DNA of 64,000 nucleotides from Nocardioides zeae (GTDB lineage Bacteria > Actinomycetota > Actinomycetes > Propionibacteriales > Nocardioidaceae), in the NCBI RefSeq assembly GCF_030818655.1, contig NZ_JAUTAN010000001.1:4316405-4380404 (forward strand), written 5' to 3'. The notes under the pieces are model-generated. The model worked only from the letters and a program-made list of their open reading frames with translations. It ran no database searches and was not told the DNA's origin. A program made the position numbers and the translations under genes. Below are positions 21,689-33,058 of this stretch, in pieces; positions within the stretch are counted from its first letter, which is position 1; every line of letters starts with the position of its first letter.

Positions 21689-22975
21689 CTACCGAACCGC
21701 CGTGATTGCTGGCGTGTCGGGAGCGGACGCGGGCTCCGGGTCCCCGTCGGGGACCTCCGCGACGAGCGTACGACGCCAGGCCGCTGCCCCCGCGAGCAGG
21801 AGGGCGGCGACGCCGGACCCGACGGTGACGACGTACGCCGCGGTGGGCGCCCCGAGGTCGATCGACCCGGCTCGGGCCAGGTCGGCCAGGCGGCCGGCGA
21901 GGGCGGCGCCCGCGGCGTACCCGAGGCCCGTCGCACCGGCCAGCAGCGTCATCGCCGTCGCGACCCGCGCGACGGGGACGACCCGCTCGGCGAGCGTGAA
22001 GGTGGTGATCATGTAGGGCGCCACGGCGAAGCCGAGCACGAGCGTGACGGCGGCGACGGCCGGCAGGGTGTCGGCGAGCAGCAGCGGCGCGCTGAGCACG
22101 GCGAGCGCGGCCGCGGCCACGAGCAGGCGCCGGCCGAGCGTGAACCGGTCGGGCAGGTAGGCGTAGGTGAGCGCGGCGGTGACGCTGCCGACGCCCAGCA
22201 GCGCGTGCACGAGGCCCGCCGCGCCGGGCATCCCGGCGTCCGTCGCGACGGCGGTCGAACCGGTCTGGATCGAGCCGAACACCATGCCGAGCAGCGTCTG
22301 GGCGCCGAGCAGCACGAGGACCGTGGCGGTGAGGAGCGGGGCGGAGGTGCCACCGAAGCGACGGCCCGTGCCCCGCGGGGCGGAGCCGTGGAGCCCGAAC
22401 GCGGTGCCGAACACGCCCAGCGTCACCGCGGCGACGACGAGCGCGCCGGCCGGGTCCACGAGGGCGGCCAGCAGGCCCACGACGGCGGGGCCGAGCACGA
22501 AGGAGGCCTCGTCGGCGGCCCCCTCGTAGGAGAAGGCGGTTGCCACGAGGCGGCCCTGCTGGGCCTCCCCGGCGGTCAGCGGGCGCCAGCGCACGCGGGC
22601 GAGGGGCCCGACCTGGGGGAGTGCCGCGCCGGCGAGCGCGGCGACGACGAGGAGGGTGGTGAGGGGGGCGCCGCCCGTCGCGCACAGCACGAGGGCGACG
22701 AGCCCGACCGCGCCCACGACGGACTGGACGAGCACCACGGGGCGCTGTCCCCAGCGGTCCGCCAGGCTGCCCGCGACGGGGGCGCCGACGGCGTTCGCGA
22801 CCGCGAGGGCGCCGGCGGTCGCGCCACCTGCGCCGTAGCTGCCGGTCTCGGCCGCCACGAGGAGCAGCGTGCCGATCTGGGACATGGCGAGGGGGACCCG
22901 CGCGACGAAGGCGACGAGGACGTAGGTGGGACTGGTCAGGCTGACCAGGCGGCGATAGGAGTGCATCGGTGACAT
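21689..22975 (-). CDS. MFS transporter
   Basis: A 428-residue major facilitator protein with about 12 hydrophobic segments. The loop between TM2 and TM3 reads GSLADRWGQRPVVLVQS, the usual GxLaDrxGrr motif. Start ATG 22975 is supported by CCGGAG 7 nt upstream. Probably a drug or metabolite exporter, inferred from the divergent TetR gene at 23133, but the substrate is unknown. Confidence 0.85.
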   Translation of the reverse strand: MSPMHSYRRLVSLTSPTYVLVAFVARVPLAMSQIGTLLLVAAETGSYGAGGATAGALAVANAVGAPVAGSLADRWGQRPVVLVQSVVGAVGLVALVLCATGGAPLTTLLVVAALAGAALPQVGPLARVRWRPLTAGEAQQGRLVATAFSYEGAADEASFVLGPAVVGLLAALVDPAGALVVAAVTLGVFGTAFGLHGSAPRGTGRRFGGTSAPLLTATVLVLLGAQTLLGMVFGSIQTGSTAVATDAGMPGAAGLVHALLGVGSVTAALTYAYLPDRFTLGRRLLVAAAALAVLSAPLLLADTLPAVAAVTLVLGFAVAPYMITTFTLAERVVPVARVATAMTLLAGATGLGYAAGAALAGRLADLARAGSIDLGAPTAAYVVTVGSGVAALLLAGAAAWRRTLVAEVPDGDPEPASAPDTPAITAVR

Positions 22976-23132
22976 GAAGGCTCCGGGCAGGACGAGGCTG
23001 CGCGCCGTACCCACCTCCAAGACGCGCCCGAACCCTGAGCTGTCCCCATGTTACGGGCATGTTGCGTCCTGCGTGAGGCCGCGCGGTGGAGGCGTCCGCC
23101 ACCACGGCGTCCGGCGCCCTAGACTCCGCGCC

Positions 23133-23732
23133 GTGCCCGCCCAGACATCACCGCACCCCCCGGGACCCGCGCCGCGTCGACCCCGTGCCGACGCCACGCG
23201 CAACCGCGCGCGGGTCTCGGACGCCGCGGTCGAGGTCTTCGCGGAGAAGGGCCTCGACGCCACCGTCGCCGACGTCGCGCGGCGCGCCGAGGTCGGGAAC
23301 GCCACGGTGTTCCGGCACTTCCCGACCAAGGCCGACCTGCTGAGCGAGGTCGCGGGTCGGTGGATGGAGACCTGGTCGGCGGACGTCGCGGCCTACCTCC
23401 AGGACGACCGCGACGACACGCTGCGCCTGCTGCTCGCCGAGCTGCTGGACAGGTTCCGGCGGGACAAGTTCGCGCTCGACGCCCTGTGGAGCGGCGACTT
23501 CGACGACCGCATGCGGCTGGCCCGGGAAGAGCTGATGGGCCGGTGGTCCGTCGCGCTCGACCGCGCCGTCGGGGCCGGCCTCGTCGCTCCGGACGTCACG
23601 CTCGACGACCTGGCCCTCCTCGTGCTCGGCATGGCCTCCCGCCTGTCCGAGACCGGCGACGCCGCTCCCGCCTCCTGGCAGCGTGCCGCTCGGTTCGCCT
23701 GGGCCGCGGTCGCCCGCCCCGCCGACGTTTAG
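23133..23732 (+). CDS. TetR/AcrR family transcriptional regulator
   Basis: A 199-residue TetR protein. The HTH is at about residues 20-65 (RVSDAAVEVFAEKGLDATVA then DVARRAEVGNATVFRHFPTK). GTG 23133 is 7 nt downstream of TAGACT, so probably leaderless. It is divergent from the MFS gene across about 157 bp and is probably its repressor. Confidence 0.9.
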   Translation: MPAQTSPHPPGPAPRRPRADATRNRARVSDAAVEVFAEKGLDATVADVARRAEVGNATVFRHFPTKADLLSEVAGRWMETWSADVAAYLQDDRDDTLRLLLAELLDRFRRDKFALDALWSGDFDDRMRLAREELMGRWSVALDRAVGAGLVAPDVTLDDLALLVLGMASRLSETGDAAPASWQRAARFAWAAVARPADV

Positions 23733-23746
23733 GGGAGCCTTTCCTG

Positions 23747-23763
23747 TCTGGAACGGTTCCAGA
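23747..23763. promoter_or_regulatory. Perfect 17-bp palindrome upstream of dps
   Basis: TCTGGAACGGTTCCAGA, centred 78 bp before the dps start, within an unusually AT-rich stretch (GAAAAGGTGGTTATGT follows). Probably the operator for an iron or oxidative-stress regulator of dps. The GAAC-N1-GTTC spacing excludes a LexA box (N4). A weak terminator for the upstream TetR gene cannot be ruled out. Confidence 0.5.
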
Positions 23764-23832
23764 AAAGGTGGTTATGTAGGTGCTGTCGCCGGCTCGAGCC
23801 GGCACCACGACCCCCCAGGAGAGGAGATCGCC

Positions 23833-24369
23833 ATGAGCGACACGATCCAGACCACGACGCCCGCCGCGACCCACAAGGCCAGCCCGCGCTTCACCGCCTC
23901 GCAGCAGCTCGCCGACCACCTGCAGGCGCTGAGCGCCGACCTCATCGACCTGCACCTCGTGGGCAAGCAGGCCCACTGGAACGTCGTGGGCAAGAACTTC
24001 CGCGACCTCCACCTGCAGCTCGACGAGGTCGTCGACGCCGCCCGCGAGTTCTCCGACACGGTGGCCGAGCGCATGCGCGCGATCTACGTGACGGTGGACG
24101 GCCGGGCCGCCCGCGTCGCGACCCAGTCGAGCCTGCCGGAGTTCCCGGCGACCGAGGTCGACACCGCGCAGTGCGTGGACCTCATCACCGCCTCGATCTA
24201 CGCGGTCTCGGGCACGGCCCGACGCATCCACGACGACGTCGACGCCGAGGACCCCACCACGGCCGACATCCTCCACACCATCATCGAGCGCCTCGAGCAG
24301 CTCGCGTGGATGATCGACGCCGAGAACCGCACCGCCAACGCGAGCGAGCCGGCCAGCATCAACGAGTGA
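23833..24369 (+). CDS. dps: Dps family ferritin-like protein
   Basis: A 178-residue Dps: a dodecameric mini-ferritin that oxidises and stores iron and can protect DNA. The ferroxidase motif is DLIDLHLVGKQAHWNVVGKN then FRDLHLQLDEVVDAAREFSD (His and Asp/Glu ligands at the dimer interface). The N-terminal tail of about 15 residues, TIQTTTPAATHKASPRF, has few Lys, so DNA binding may be weak. RBS AGGAGAGGAG lies before ATG 23833. A perfect palindrome lies upstream, suggesting stress regulation. Confidence 0.93.
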   Translation: MSDTIQTTTPAATHKASPRFTASQQLADHLQALSADLIDLHLVGKQAHWNVVGKNFRDLHLQLDEVVDAAREFSDTVAERMRAIYVTVDGRAARVATQSSLPEFPATEVDTAQCVDLITASIYAVSGTARRIHDDVDAEDPTTADILHTIIERLEQLAWMIDAENRTANASEPASINE

Positions 24370-24393
24370 CCCTCGCGCGACCGACGTCGCGCG

Positions 24394-24442
24394 ACGAGCC
24401 GGCCCCCCTGTCCTCTGTGGCGGAGCAGGGGGGCCGGCTCGT
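24394..24442. terminator. Bidirectional hairpin terminator
   Basis: Perfect 17-bp arms ACGAGCCGGCCCCCCTG (24394-24410) and complement (24426-24442) around a 15-nt loop, between convergent dps and the PPOX gene. Confidence 0.85.
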
Positions 24443-24463
24443 GCCGTCCCCGGGACCCGGAGG

Positions 24464-24874
24464 TCAGAGGCGCGCCGAGTGCAGCACGCGCGTCACGTCG
24501 ATGCGCAGCGCGACCCGGTCGGCGCGCTCCTTCGGCTGGCGGTAGCGCGCGGCGTACCGCTCCACGGCCCGCGCCACGTCGTCGGGCTCGGTGGTCGCGG
24601 TGGCGGTGCCCTCGAGCGTGACCCACCGGGCGCCGTCGACGTGGCACACGGCGACCGGTCCGCCGGGGCTGGCCTGCACGTTCCGCGCCTTGCGGGCGCC
24701 GTCGAACGTGATCACCCACGCACAGCCGCGCTCCGCGTCGATGCCGACGCCGACCGGCACCACGTGCGGGCGGCCGTCGGGGCGCAGCGTCGTGAGTGTC
24801 GCGAGGTGGCGCTCGGCGAAGAACGTGGCGAGGCCGTCGGGGACGGCGCTCCAGTCGGGGGTCCAGGACGGCAC
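24464..24874 (-). CDS. Pyridoxamine 5'-phosphate oxidase-fold protein, probably F420-dependent
   Basis: A 136-residue split-barrel flavin/F420-binding protein. The start ADRHLATLTTLRPDGRPHVVPV-like segment (here ERHLATLTTLRPDGRPHVVP) and the KARNVQASPGGPVAVCHVDG strand are the common pattern of PPOX-class F420-dependent enzymes. Cofactor choice is inferred from family resemblance and from npdG in the window. The gene is convergent with dps and its physiological substrate is unknown. Confidence 0.8.
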   Translation of the reverse strand: MPSWTPDWSAVPDGLATFFAERHLATLTTLRPDGRPHVVPVGVGIDAERGCAWVITFDGARKARNVQASPGGPVAVCHVDGARWVTLEGTATATTEPDDVARAVERYAARYRQPKERADRVALRIDVTRVLHSARL

Positions 24875-24993
24875 GGGGGCTCCGATCGCGGGGGACGAGC
24901 AGGACGGCGGGGGTGCGGCGGGCTGGCCGCGCGTCGACCCTAGCGATCCGCTGCTCGCCCGACGGGGTGGGACCGCCCGCCTAGGCTCGGGTC

Positions 24994-26034
24994 ATGGCAC
25001 ACCGGACCGGCCAGGCCCCGCTCGCGACGACCCTCGCCCGGGGTCTCGACACCGTCCTCGACCGCACGATCGCGCCCGGCTACACGAAGCTCGGGCTGGG
25101 GCTGCGGCGTCGTCTCCCGACGTGGCCCGCCGACCCGGCCCCCGACGCCCTGCGCGGGCGGATCGCCGCGGTCACGGGCGCCACGTCCGGCCTCGGCCTC
25201 GCCACCGCCGAGGGGCTGGCCCGCCTCGGCGCGTCCGTGCGGCTCATGGTGCGGAACGTCGAGAAGGGCGAGCAGGTGCGCGCCGAGCTGCTGGAGCGGG
25301 TGCCGGGCGCCGACCTCGTGGTCGACCGCTGCGACGTGGGCGACCTCGACGACGTACGCCGCGCGGCCGCCGCGATCGACGCCGCCCTCGACGGCCGCAC
25401 GCTCGACGTGCTCGTGCACAACGCCGGGGTCATGCCGCCGGAGCGCACGCTCTCGCCGCAGGGCCACGAGCTGTCCATGGCCGTCCACGTGCTGGGGCCG
25501 GTGCTGCTCACCGACCTGCTCCGCGACCGCCTCGCGGCGTCGTCCGACGCGGCCGACCCCGACGACCCGGCCCCGAGCGGCGCGCGGGTGGTCTTCGTGA
25601 CGTCGGGCGGCATGTATGCGCAGGCGCTCCGGGTCGACGACCTGGAGTACGACGCGGCGCCCGCGGACTACTCGGGGACGACGGCGTACGCGCGGTCCAA
25701 GCGCGCCCAGGTCGAGCTGCTGCCGTCGCTCACCGCGCGCTGGGCCCCGGAGCACGTCAGCGTCGCGGCGATGCACCCCGGCTGGGCCGACACGCCGGGG
25801 GTCGTCGACTCGCTGCCGGGCTTCCACAAGCTGACCGGGCCGGTGCTGCGCGACGCGGCCGGGGGTGCCGACACCGCCGTGTGGCTCGGGGCCGTGGAGC
25901 CCGCGCCGCCGTCGGGCGCGCTCTGGCACGACCGCCGCGTGCGACCGACGTCGCTCCTGCGGCGTACCCGCCCGTCGGCGGCCGACCGCCGTGCGCTGTG
26001 GGACTGGGTGCAGGAGAACGCGGGCCTCGACTGA
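24994..26034 (+). CDS. SDR family oxidoreductase (retinol dehydrogenase-like)
   Basis: A 346-residue SDR, longer than classical members. An N-terminal extension of about 60 residues precedes the cofactor motif [29 protein letters not shown], the catalytic Ser in [11 protein letters not shown], and the Y-A-R-S-K pair follow. ATG 24994 lies 6 nt after TAGGCT, a leaderless start. The later [11 protein letters not shown] fits the dehydrogenase/DHRS-like group that acts on lipid-type alcohols. It is followed by the repeated hairpin at 26041-26087. Confidence 0.85.
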   Translation: MAHRTGQAPLATTLARGLDTVLDRTIAPGYTKLGLGLRRRLPTWPADPAPDALRGRIAAVTGATSGLGLATAEGLARLGASVRLMVRNVEKGEQVRAELLERVPGADLVVDRCDVGDLDDVRRAAAAIDAALDGRTLDVLVHNAGVMPPERTLSPQGHELSMAVHVLGPVLLTDLLRDRLAASSDAADPDDPAPSGARVVFVTSGGMYAQALRVDDLEYDAAPADYSGTTAYARSKRAQVELLPSLTARWAPEHVSVAAMHPGWADTPGVVDSLPGFHKLTGPVLRDAAGGADTAVWLGAVEPAPPSGALWHDRRVRPTSLLRRTRPSAADRRALWDWVQENAGLD

Positions 26035-26040
26035 ACCCCG

Positions 26041-26087
26041 CGTCGTGGCCCCAGCGCCACGGAAAATGGCCCGCTGGGGCCACGACG
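26041..26087. terminator. Hairpin, repeated element (copy 2)
   Basis: Perfect 16-bp arms CGTCGTGGCCCCAGCG (26041-26056) and CGCTGGGGCCACGACG (26072-26087). The arm is the same sequence as at 16930-16974, although the loop differs. It lies between the convergent SDR and pmt genes. Confidence 0.8.
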
Positions 26088-26092
26088 CGCGA

Positions 26093-27826
26093 TTAGATCC
26101 AGCGGTCGAACCAGATCCGGTCGAGCCACTCGCCACGGGTGAGGAGCTCGGCGGTGTAGATCGGGTAGAACCACGCGAAGTTCACGATCACCAGCACGAC
26201 GACGGCACCCGCCACGACGACACCGACCGTGCGGCGCGGTGTGGGCACGCGGGACCGGCCGATCAGCTGCCCCAGCGCGAGCGTGAGGGCGATGACGATG
26301 AACGGCAGGATCGCCATCGCGTAGAAGATGAAGATCGGGCGGTCGTCGTTGAAGAACCACGGCACCCACGTCGAGAGCGCGCCGACGACGGCGACGCCGT
26401 AGCGCCAGTCGCGGGCGCCCAGCCACATGAGGGCCGCGAAGGCGAGCGCGACCGCGCCGGACCACCACAGCACCGGCGTGCCGAGGATGAGCACCTGGCG
26501 CAGGCAGGACGAGTCCGGTGCCGCGTCGCAGCCCTGGGCCCCGGGTGCGATGTCGTTCTCGGCGTGGACGCCGACGGGCCGGTTGAGCAGCAGCCAGCCG
26601 CGCGGGTCGGACTGGTAGGGGTGGGTGGAGCAGTTCAGGGGGGGGTACTGCGTGTGGAACGTGTAGACGTCCTCGTGGTAGTACCAGAGCGACCGCAGCG
26701 ACTGCACCACCTCGCCGAGGCCCGAGGCGTCCGGCTCGGTCGCGGTCGGCCAGCGCTTCGAGGGGTCGGTCTCCGCCTGGCCGTCGCAGTCCGCGGCGGG
26801 CGCCACGAACTGCGTGTACTGCGTCGAGGAGAACGCCGCCTCCTCCTGGTCGGCGTGGATGAGCCAGCCGGTCCAGCTGAGCACGTACGTCGCGAACGCG
26901 ACCAGCACGAGGTAGCCGAACGCCGGCAGCCCGTCGGTGAGGGCGGCGCGGAGGAGGGAGCGGCGTACGCCGAACATCCGGCGCGCGCCGGCGCTCCAGA
27001 CCCACACGAGGACGCCGAAGGCGGCGAGCGGGTAGAGCGCCGTCCACTTCGTGCCGACGGCCAGGCCCCACATGACGCCGCCCGTGAGCAGCCACGGGCG
27101 CCAGAGCAGGCGTCGTACCGGACCCCAGGCGGCCCAGCGGGCCGTGCCGTCGAGCGGGTCGAGCCGGGCGGTGGGGTCGTCGGGCCGCTCCGGCACGAGG
27201 TGCGCGAGCCGCGCGCGCAGCCAGAAGCGGTCGTTGACGACGCAGGCGACGCCGCAGGTGATGAAGAGGGCCAGGAAGATGTCGAGCAGTGCGAGGCGCG
27301 ACAGCACGAAGTGCATGCCGTCGAAGGCCAGGAGGACCCCGGCCACGAGCCCGAGCATCGTCGAGCCGGTCATGCGGCGCACGAGGCGGCACAGCACGAG
27401 CACGAGCAGGGCGCCCGCCACGGCGGCGGAGAAGCGCCAGCCGAAGGGGTCCATGCCGAAGAGCCGGATGCCGAGCGCGATCGCCCACTTGCCGACCTCG
27501 GGGTGCACGATCAGCTCGGGCTCGTCGGACCACGCGTCGAGGTCGCCGCCGAGGATCCGGTCGTTGGCGTCGTCCGGGTAGTCCCGCACGTAGCCCAGGT
27601 TGAGCAGCGACCAGGCGTGCTTCGCGTAGTAGGTCTCGTCGAAGGAGAACTCCCGCGGCGTGCCGAGGTGCCACAGCCGCATCCCGAGCGCCAACGCGAA
27701 TACGCCGAGCGCCGGCAGCCAGCCGCCCCAGCGCGTCGACCAGCCGGCGAGCGCGCGGGTGACCGCGGGCGGGGCCACGGCTCGTCCCGCCCGCTCCCTG
27801 GCGCGGGCGAGGATCGGCGAGGTCAC
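26093..27826 (-). CDS. pmt: Dolichyl-phosphate-mannose-protein mannosyltransferase (PMT)
   Basis: A 577-residue GT39 membrane mannosyltransferase that moves mannose from polyprenyl-phosphate-mannose to Ser/Thr of exported proteins. The catalytic loop is seen as [20 protein letters not shown] (Asp-Glu) and [19 protein letters not shown]; about 10-11 membrane segments follow. GTG 27826 starts [12 protein letters not shown]. The divergent neighbour is rsmI, the same pairing as Rv1002c-Rv1003 of M. tuberculosis. It implies O-mannosylated surface proteins, possibly including the secreted proteins of this window. Confidence 0.93.
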   Translation of the reverse strand: MTSPILARARERAGRAVAPPAVTRALAGWSTRWGGWLPALGVFALALGMRLWHLGTPREFSFDETYYAKHAWSLLNLGYVRDYPDDANDRILGGDLDAWSDEPELIVHPEVGKWAIALGIRLFGMDPFGWRFSAAVAGALLVLVLCRLVRRMTGSTMLGLVAGVLLAFDGMHFVLSRLALLDIFLALFITCGVACVVNDRFWLRARLAHLVPERPDDPTARLDPLDGTARWAAWGPVRRLLWRPWLLTGGVMWGLAVGTKWTALYPLAAFGVLVWVWSAGARRMFGVRRSLLRAALTDGLPAFGYLVLVAFATYVLSWTGWLIHADQEEAAFSSTQYTQFVAPAADCDGQAETDPSKRWPTATEPDASGLGEVVQSLRSLWYYHEDVYTFHTQYPPLNCSTHPYQSDPRGWLLLNRPVGVHAENDIAPGAQGCDAAPDSSCLRQVLILGTPVLWWSGAVALAFAALMWLGARDWRYGVAVVGALSTWVPWFFNDDRPIFIFYAMAILPFIVIALTLALGQLIGRSRVPTPRRTVGVVVAGAVVVLVIVNFAWFYPIYTAELLTRGEWLDRIWFDRWI

Positions 27827-27850
27827 GGGGGTGAACTCTACGATCGGGGC

Positions 27851-28697
27851 GTGAGCGGAGACGGGAGCGGCGTGCTGGTGCTGGCGGGTACCCCGATCGG
27901 GCGCCGGGACGACGCGCCCCCGCGCCTCGTCGCGGAGCTCGCCCGGGCCGATGTGGTCGCCGCGGAGGACACGCGCCGGCTGCGGCGCCTGACCACCGAC
28001 CTCGGGGTGGAGCTGACCGGGCGGGTGGTGTCCTACTTCGAGGGCAACGAGACCGCCCGCACCCCCGTGCTGCTCGAGGCGCTGCTCGCCGGCGAGCGCG
28101 TGCTGCTGGTGACCGACGCGGGGATGCCGAGCGTGTCCGACCCGGGGCTACCGGCTCGTGGCCGCCTGCGTCGAGGCCGACGTGCCCGTCACCGCCGTGC
28201 CGGGCCCGTCCGCCGTGCTCACCGCGCTCGCCGTCTCCGGGCTGCCCGTCGACCGCTTCTGCTTCGAGGGCTTCCTGCCGCGCAAGGCGGGCGAGCGGGG
28301 CCGCCGCCTCGCCGCGCTCGCCCGCGAGGAGCGCACGATGGTGTTCTTCGAGGCGCCGCACCGCACCCACGCGGCGCTCGCGGCGCTCGCGGAGGCGTTC
28401 GGCGACGACCGCCCCGCCGCCGTCTGCCGGGAGCTGACGAAGACCCACGAGGAGGTACGCCGCGGCGGCCTCGCCTCGTTGGTCTCCTGGGCCGCCGAGG
28501 GGGTGCGCGGGGAGGTGACGCTCGTCGTGCAGGGCGCCACGCCCGGTGCGTCCGTCGCCTCCGACCCGGACAGCCTGCGGGCCGCCGTGGCCGAGGCCGA
28601 GGCCGCGGGCGCGACGCGCAAGGACGCCATCCGCGACGTCGCCGACGCCGCCGGCGTGCCCAAGCGCGTCGTGTACGACGTGGTGCACAAGGGGTGA
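27851..28697 (+). CDS. rsmI: 16S rRNA (cytidine1402-2'-O)-methyltransferase, one apparent +1 frameshift
   Basis: RsmI methylates the 2'-O of C1402 in 16S rRNA with SAM. The protein would be 281 residues: [30 protein letters not shown] and [14 protein letters not shown] in one frame, then [20 protein letters not shown] and [18 protein letters not shown] in the next. The frame changes at the GGGG run 28144-28147; dropping one G gives the expected DPGYRLV, and the total length is 3n+1. A sequencing or assembly insertion is the best explanation, since this gene is rarely lost. GTG 27851 lies 6 nt after TACGAT, a leaderless start. It is divergent from pmt. Confidence 0.9.
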
Positions 28698-28731
28698 CCG
28701 GTCGATCCGCGCCCCCGCTAGGGTCGGCCCC

Positions 28732-29586
28732 ATGCCTCCCGCGCGCGTCACGTCGTTCGTCCACGAGGGCCTGACCTTCGACGTCGAGGACTCGGGCCCG
28801 ATCGACGGGGACGTCGTCGTGCTCCTCCACGGGTTCCCGCAGCGGGCCTCCTCCTGGCGCCGCGTGGCCCCCCTCCTGCACGCGCACGGCTACCGCACCG
28901 TCGCGCCCGACCAGCGGGGCTACTCGCCCGGTGCGCGTCCGACCCGCCGGCGCGACTACACCGTGCAGCACCTGGCGGGCGACGTCCGGGCGCTGCTCGA
29001 CGCGCTCGGCCCGGCGGGCGAGCGCGTCCACCTCGTCGGCCACGACTGGGGCGCGGTGATCGGGTGGGGCGTCGCCGCGGCGTACCCCGACCGCCTGCGC
29101 ACCTTCACCGCCGTCTCGGTGCCGCCCACGGGCGCCTTCGTGCGCGGCGGGCTGCGGGGGCCGCAGCTGCTGAAGTCGTGGTACATCGGCGCCTTCCAGC
29201 TGCCCTTCTTCCCCGAGCTGCTGGCCGGCCGCCGGCCGGAGGCCCTCGAGCGCGTGCTGCGCTCGGCCGGCATGACGAAGGAGGACGTGGCCCGGTTCCG
29301 CACCGAGATCCTCGACCACGGCGCGTTCCCGGGCGCCATCAGCTACTACCGGGCGCTGCCGCTGGCCGCCCGCGGCTCGTTCTCGGCGCGCGTCCGGGTG
29401 CCCACGACCCTCGTGTGGAGCGACGGTGACACGGCGGTCGACCGCGCCGGCGTGGAGCTGGCGGCGGACTACGTGGACGCGCCGTACGAGCTCGTCGTCC
29501 TGCAGGGCGTGAGCCACTGGGTGCCCGAGCACGCTCCGGAGGCCCTGGCCGAGGCGGTGCTGGAGCGCGTGGGGAGCGTCGGGTGA
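28732..29586 (+). CDS. Alpha/beta hydrolase, epoxide hydrolase type
   Basis: A 284-residue alpha/beta-hydrolase. HGFPQ (oxyanion HGxP), [12 protein letters not shown], and the nucleophile elbow [10 protein letters not shown] with Asp instead of Ser are the epoxide hydrolase/haloalkane-type marks; the acid and base are in WSDGDTAVD and [14 protein letters not shown] 28732 is 7 nt after TAGGGT, so leaderless. It sits between rsmI and tatD, where mycobacteria carry metS, and overlaps tatD by 4 nt. Natural substrate unknown. Confidence 0.87.
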   Translation: MPPARVTSFVHEGLTFDVEDSGPIDGDVVVLLHGFPQRASSWRRVAPLLHAHGYRTVAPDQRGYSPGARPTRRRDYTVQHLAGDVRALLDALGPAGERVHLVGHDWGAVIGWGVAAAYPDRLRTFTAVSVPPTGAFVRGGLRGPQLLKSWYIGAFQLPFFPELLAGRRPEALERVLRSAGMTKEDVARFRTEILDHGAFPGAISYYRALPLAARGSFSARVRVPTTLVWSDGDTAVDRAGVELAADYVDAPYELVVLQGVSHWVPEHAPEALAEAVLERVGSVG

Positions 29587-30500
29587 CCGACCCCGACCGA
29601 CCCACCCGCTCGCGGGCCGCGGCCACCGAGCAGGGCTCACGCCGTGACCGCTCCCGCCCCCCGGCCCCGGAGCCGCTCCCGCACCCGGTCGTCGACAACC
29701 ACTGCCACCTCGACATCGCCGACGGCCCGGACGGGGCGTGGGTGGAGGTCGACGCCGCGCTCGCGGCGAGCGCGGCCGTGAACGTCCCCCGCATCGTGCA
29801 GATCGGCTGCGACCTCGAGGGGGCGCGGTGGGCGGTCGCCGCGGCGGAGCGGTACGACGCGCTCGTCGCCGGGGTGGCACTCCACCCCAACGAGGCGCCG
29901 CGCCTGGCCGCGGCCGGCCGGCTCGACGAGGCGCTCGACGAGATCGAGCGGCTGGCGGGGGCACACGCCGACGTGCGGGCGGTGGGGGAGACGGGGCTCG
30001 ACTTCTTCCGCACCGGTCCCGACGGCGCCGACGCGCAGCGCGAGAGCTTCGCCCGCCACATCGCGATCGCCAAGCGGCTCGACAAGACGCTCGTCATCCA
30101 CGACCGCGACGCGCACGCGGCCGTGCTCGACGTGCTCGACGCCGAGGGCGCGCCCGACCGCTGGGTGATGCACTGCTTCTCCGGGGACGCCGACTTCGCG
30201 CGCGCCTGCCTCGACCGGGGTGCGCACCTCTCCTTCGCGGGCACGGTCACCTTCAAGAACGCCGAGCCGCTGCGCGAGGCGCTCGCCGTGACGCCCCAGG
30301 ACCGGGTGCTGGTGGAGACGGACGCGCCGTACCTGACGCCCGTGCCCTACCGCGGGCGCCCCAACGCGTCGTACCTCGTGCCGCTGACGATGCGCGTCAT
30401 GGCCGAGGTGCGGGGCGAGGACCTGGGCGAGCTGTGCGCCGCGGTGGACGCCTCGACCGAGCGTGCGTTCGGGGGCTCCTGGGGCCGCACGAGCGGGTGA
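29583..30500 (+). CDS. tatD: TatD family metal-dependent DNase
   Basis: A 305-residue TIM-barrel metallohydrolase with 3'-5' exonuclease activity in characterised homologues. Metal ligands are in VVDNHCHLD, VGETGLDFF, VIHDRDAH, MHCFSGDADF and VETDAPYLTPVPYRG. An unusual basic N-terminal tail of about 30 residues (RPTRSRAAATEQGSRRDRSR) precedes the catalytic fold, so a downstream start is possible. GTG 29583 overlaps the hydrolase stop. Order tatD-rpfB-rsmA-ispE matches Rv1008-Rv1011. Confidence 0.92.
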   Translation: MTDPDRPTRSRAAATEQGSRRDRSRPPAPEPLPHPVVDNHCHLDIADGPDGAWVEVDAALAASAAVNVPRIVQIGCDLEGARWAVAAAERYDALVAGVALHPNEAPRLAAAGRLDEALDEIERLAGAHADVRAVGETGLDFFRTGPDGADAQRESFARHIAIAKRLDKTLVIHDRDAHAAVLDVLDAEGAPDRWVMHCFSGDADFARACLDRGAHLSFAGTVTFKNAEPLREALAVTPQDRVLVETDAPYLTPVPYRGRPNASYLVPLTMRVMAEVRGEDLGELCAAVDASTERAFGGSWGRTSG

Positions 30501-32021
<1,521 letters not shown>

Positions 32022-32128
32022 TCACCCGCTCCACCGCACGACCCCGGCACGACCGACGAGCCGCCGTGGACGCCCGACCGGGCGACCGCGGCGGCTCGTC
32101 CGCATCCGGCGTCAGTAGGGTGAGCCCC

Positions 32129-33058
32129 GTGACCGACCCCGGCGAGCCCCGCCTCCTCAGCGCCGCCGACGTCCGTCGGCTCGCCGCGGAGCTCGACCTG
32201 CGGCCCACGAAGCAGCGCGGCCAGAACTTCGTCATCGACCCCAACACGGTGCGCCGCATCGTGCGCGAGTCCGGCGTGGGGCCCGAGGACGTGGTGGTCG
32301 AGGTCGGTCCCGGCCTGGGCTCGCTCACGCTGGCGCTGCTGGGCGCCGTACGCCGCGTCGTCGCCGTCGAGGTCGACCCGTTGCTCGCCGAGCGGCTGCC
32401 GGCCACCATCGCGGAGCACGCGCCCGCGCAGGCCGACACCCTCGAGGTGGTGCTGGCCGACGCGATGCGGGTCGAGGAGGTCCCCGGACCGCCGCCCACC
32501 GCGCTCGTCGCGAACCTGCCCTACAACGTGTCCGTCCCGGTGCTGCTCCACCTCATGGCGCTCCTGCCGTCGCTGGAGCGCGGGCTCGTCATGGTGCAGT
32601 CCGAGGTCGCCGACCGGCTCGCGGCCGGGCCCGGCTCGCGCACCTACGGCGTGCCGTCGGTGAAGGCGGCCTGGTATGCCGACGTGCGCCGCGCCGGCGC
32701 CATCGGACGCAACGTCTTCTGGCCCGCGCCCAACGTCGACTCGGGCCTCGTGGCCTGGACGCGGCGGGAGCCCCCGGCGGCCGTCGCCACCCGCGAGGAC
32801 GTGTTCCGCGTCGTCGACGCCGCCTTCGCCCAGCGCCGCAAGACGCTGCGGGCGGCGCTGCGACCGATGACGTCGGCGTCCGGCGAGGGCGCGGCGGAGC
32901 GGCTCGAGGCGGCGTTCGCCCAGGCCGGGCTGGCCGCCACGGTGCGCGGGGAGCAGCTCGAGGTCGAGCAGTTCGCGGCCCTCACCGACGCGCTCGTCGC
33001 GACCGGCGCGCTGGCGCCCGCCGGTGCGGCCGGACCGAGCCGCAGGAGCCGCGCGTGA
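32129..33058 (+). CDS. rsmA: 16S rRNA (adenine1518/1519-N6)-dimethyltransferase
   Basis: A 309-residue KsgA. It dimethylates two adjacent adenosines in the 3' hairpin of 16S rRNA. Marks: [19 protein letters not shown], the SAM loop [15 protein letters not shown], and the catalytic NLPYNVS. GTG 32129 is 7 nt after TAGGGT. It overlaps ispE by 4 nt, a coupled pair. ABC-F follows directly. Confidence 0.95.
   Translation: MTDPGEPRLLSAADVRRLAAELDLRPTKQRGQNFVIDPNTVRRIVRESGVGPEDVVVEVGPGLGSLTLALLGAVRRVVAVEVDPLLAERLPATIAEHAPAQADTLEVVLADAMRVEEVPGPPPTALVANLPYNVSVPVLLHLMALLPSLERGLVMVQSEVADRLAAGPGSRTYGVPSVKAAWYADVRRAGAIGRNVFWPAPNVDSGLVAWTRREPPAAVATREDVFRVVDAAFAQRRKTLRAALRPMTSASGEGAAERLEAAFAQAGLAATVRGEQLEVEQFAALTDALVATGALAPAGAAGPSRRSRA

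Noticed and set aside
23747..23763. LexA (SOS) box upstream of dps
   Set aside because: SOS boxes need GAAC-N4-GTTC; here the centre is one base.
25668..28751. Very long open frames antisense to known genes (e.g. over 1000 codons across pmt and rsmI)
   Set aside because: Produced by the extreme GC content; amino acid composition is Arg/Pro/Ala-heavy and without motifs, while the opposite strand codes for recognised proteins.
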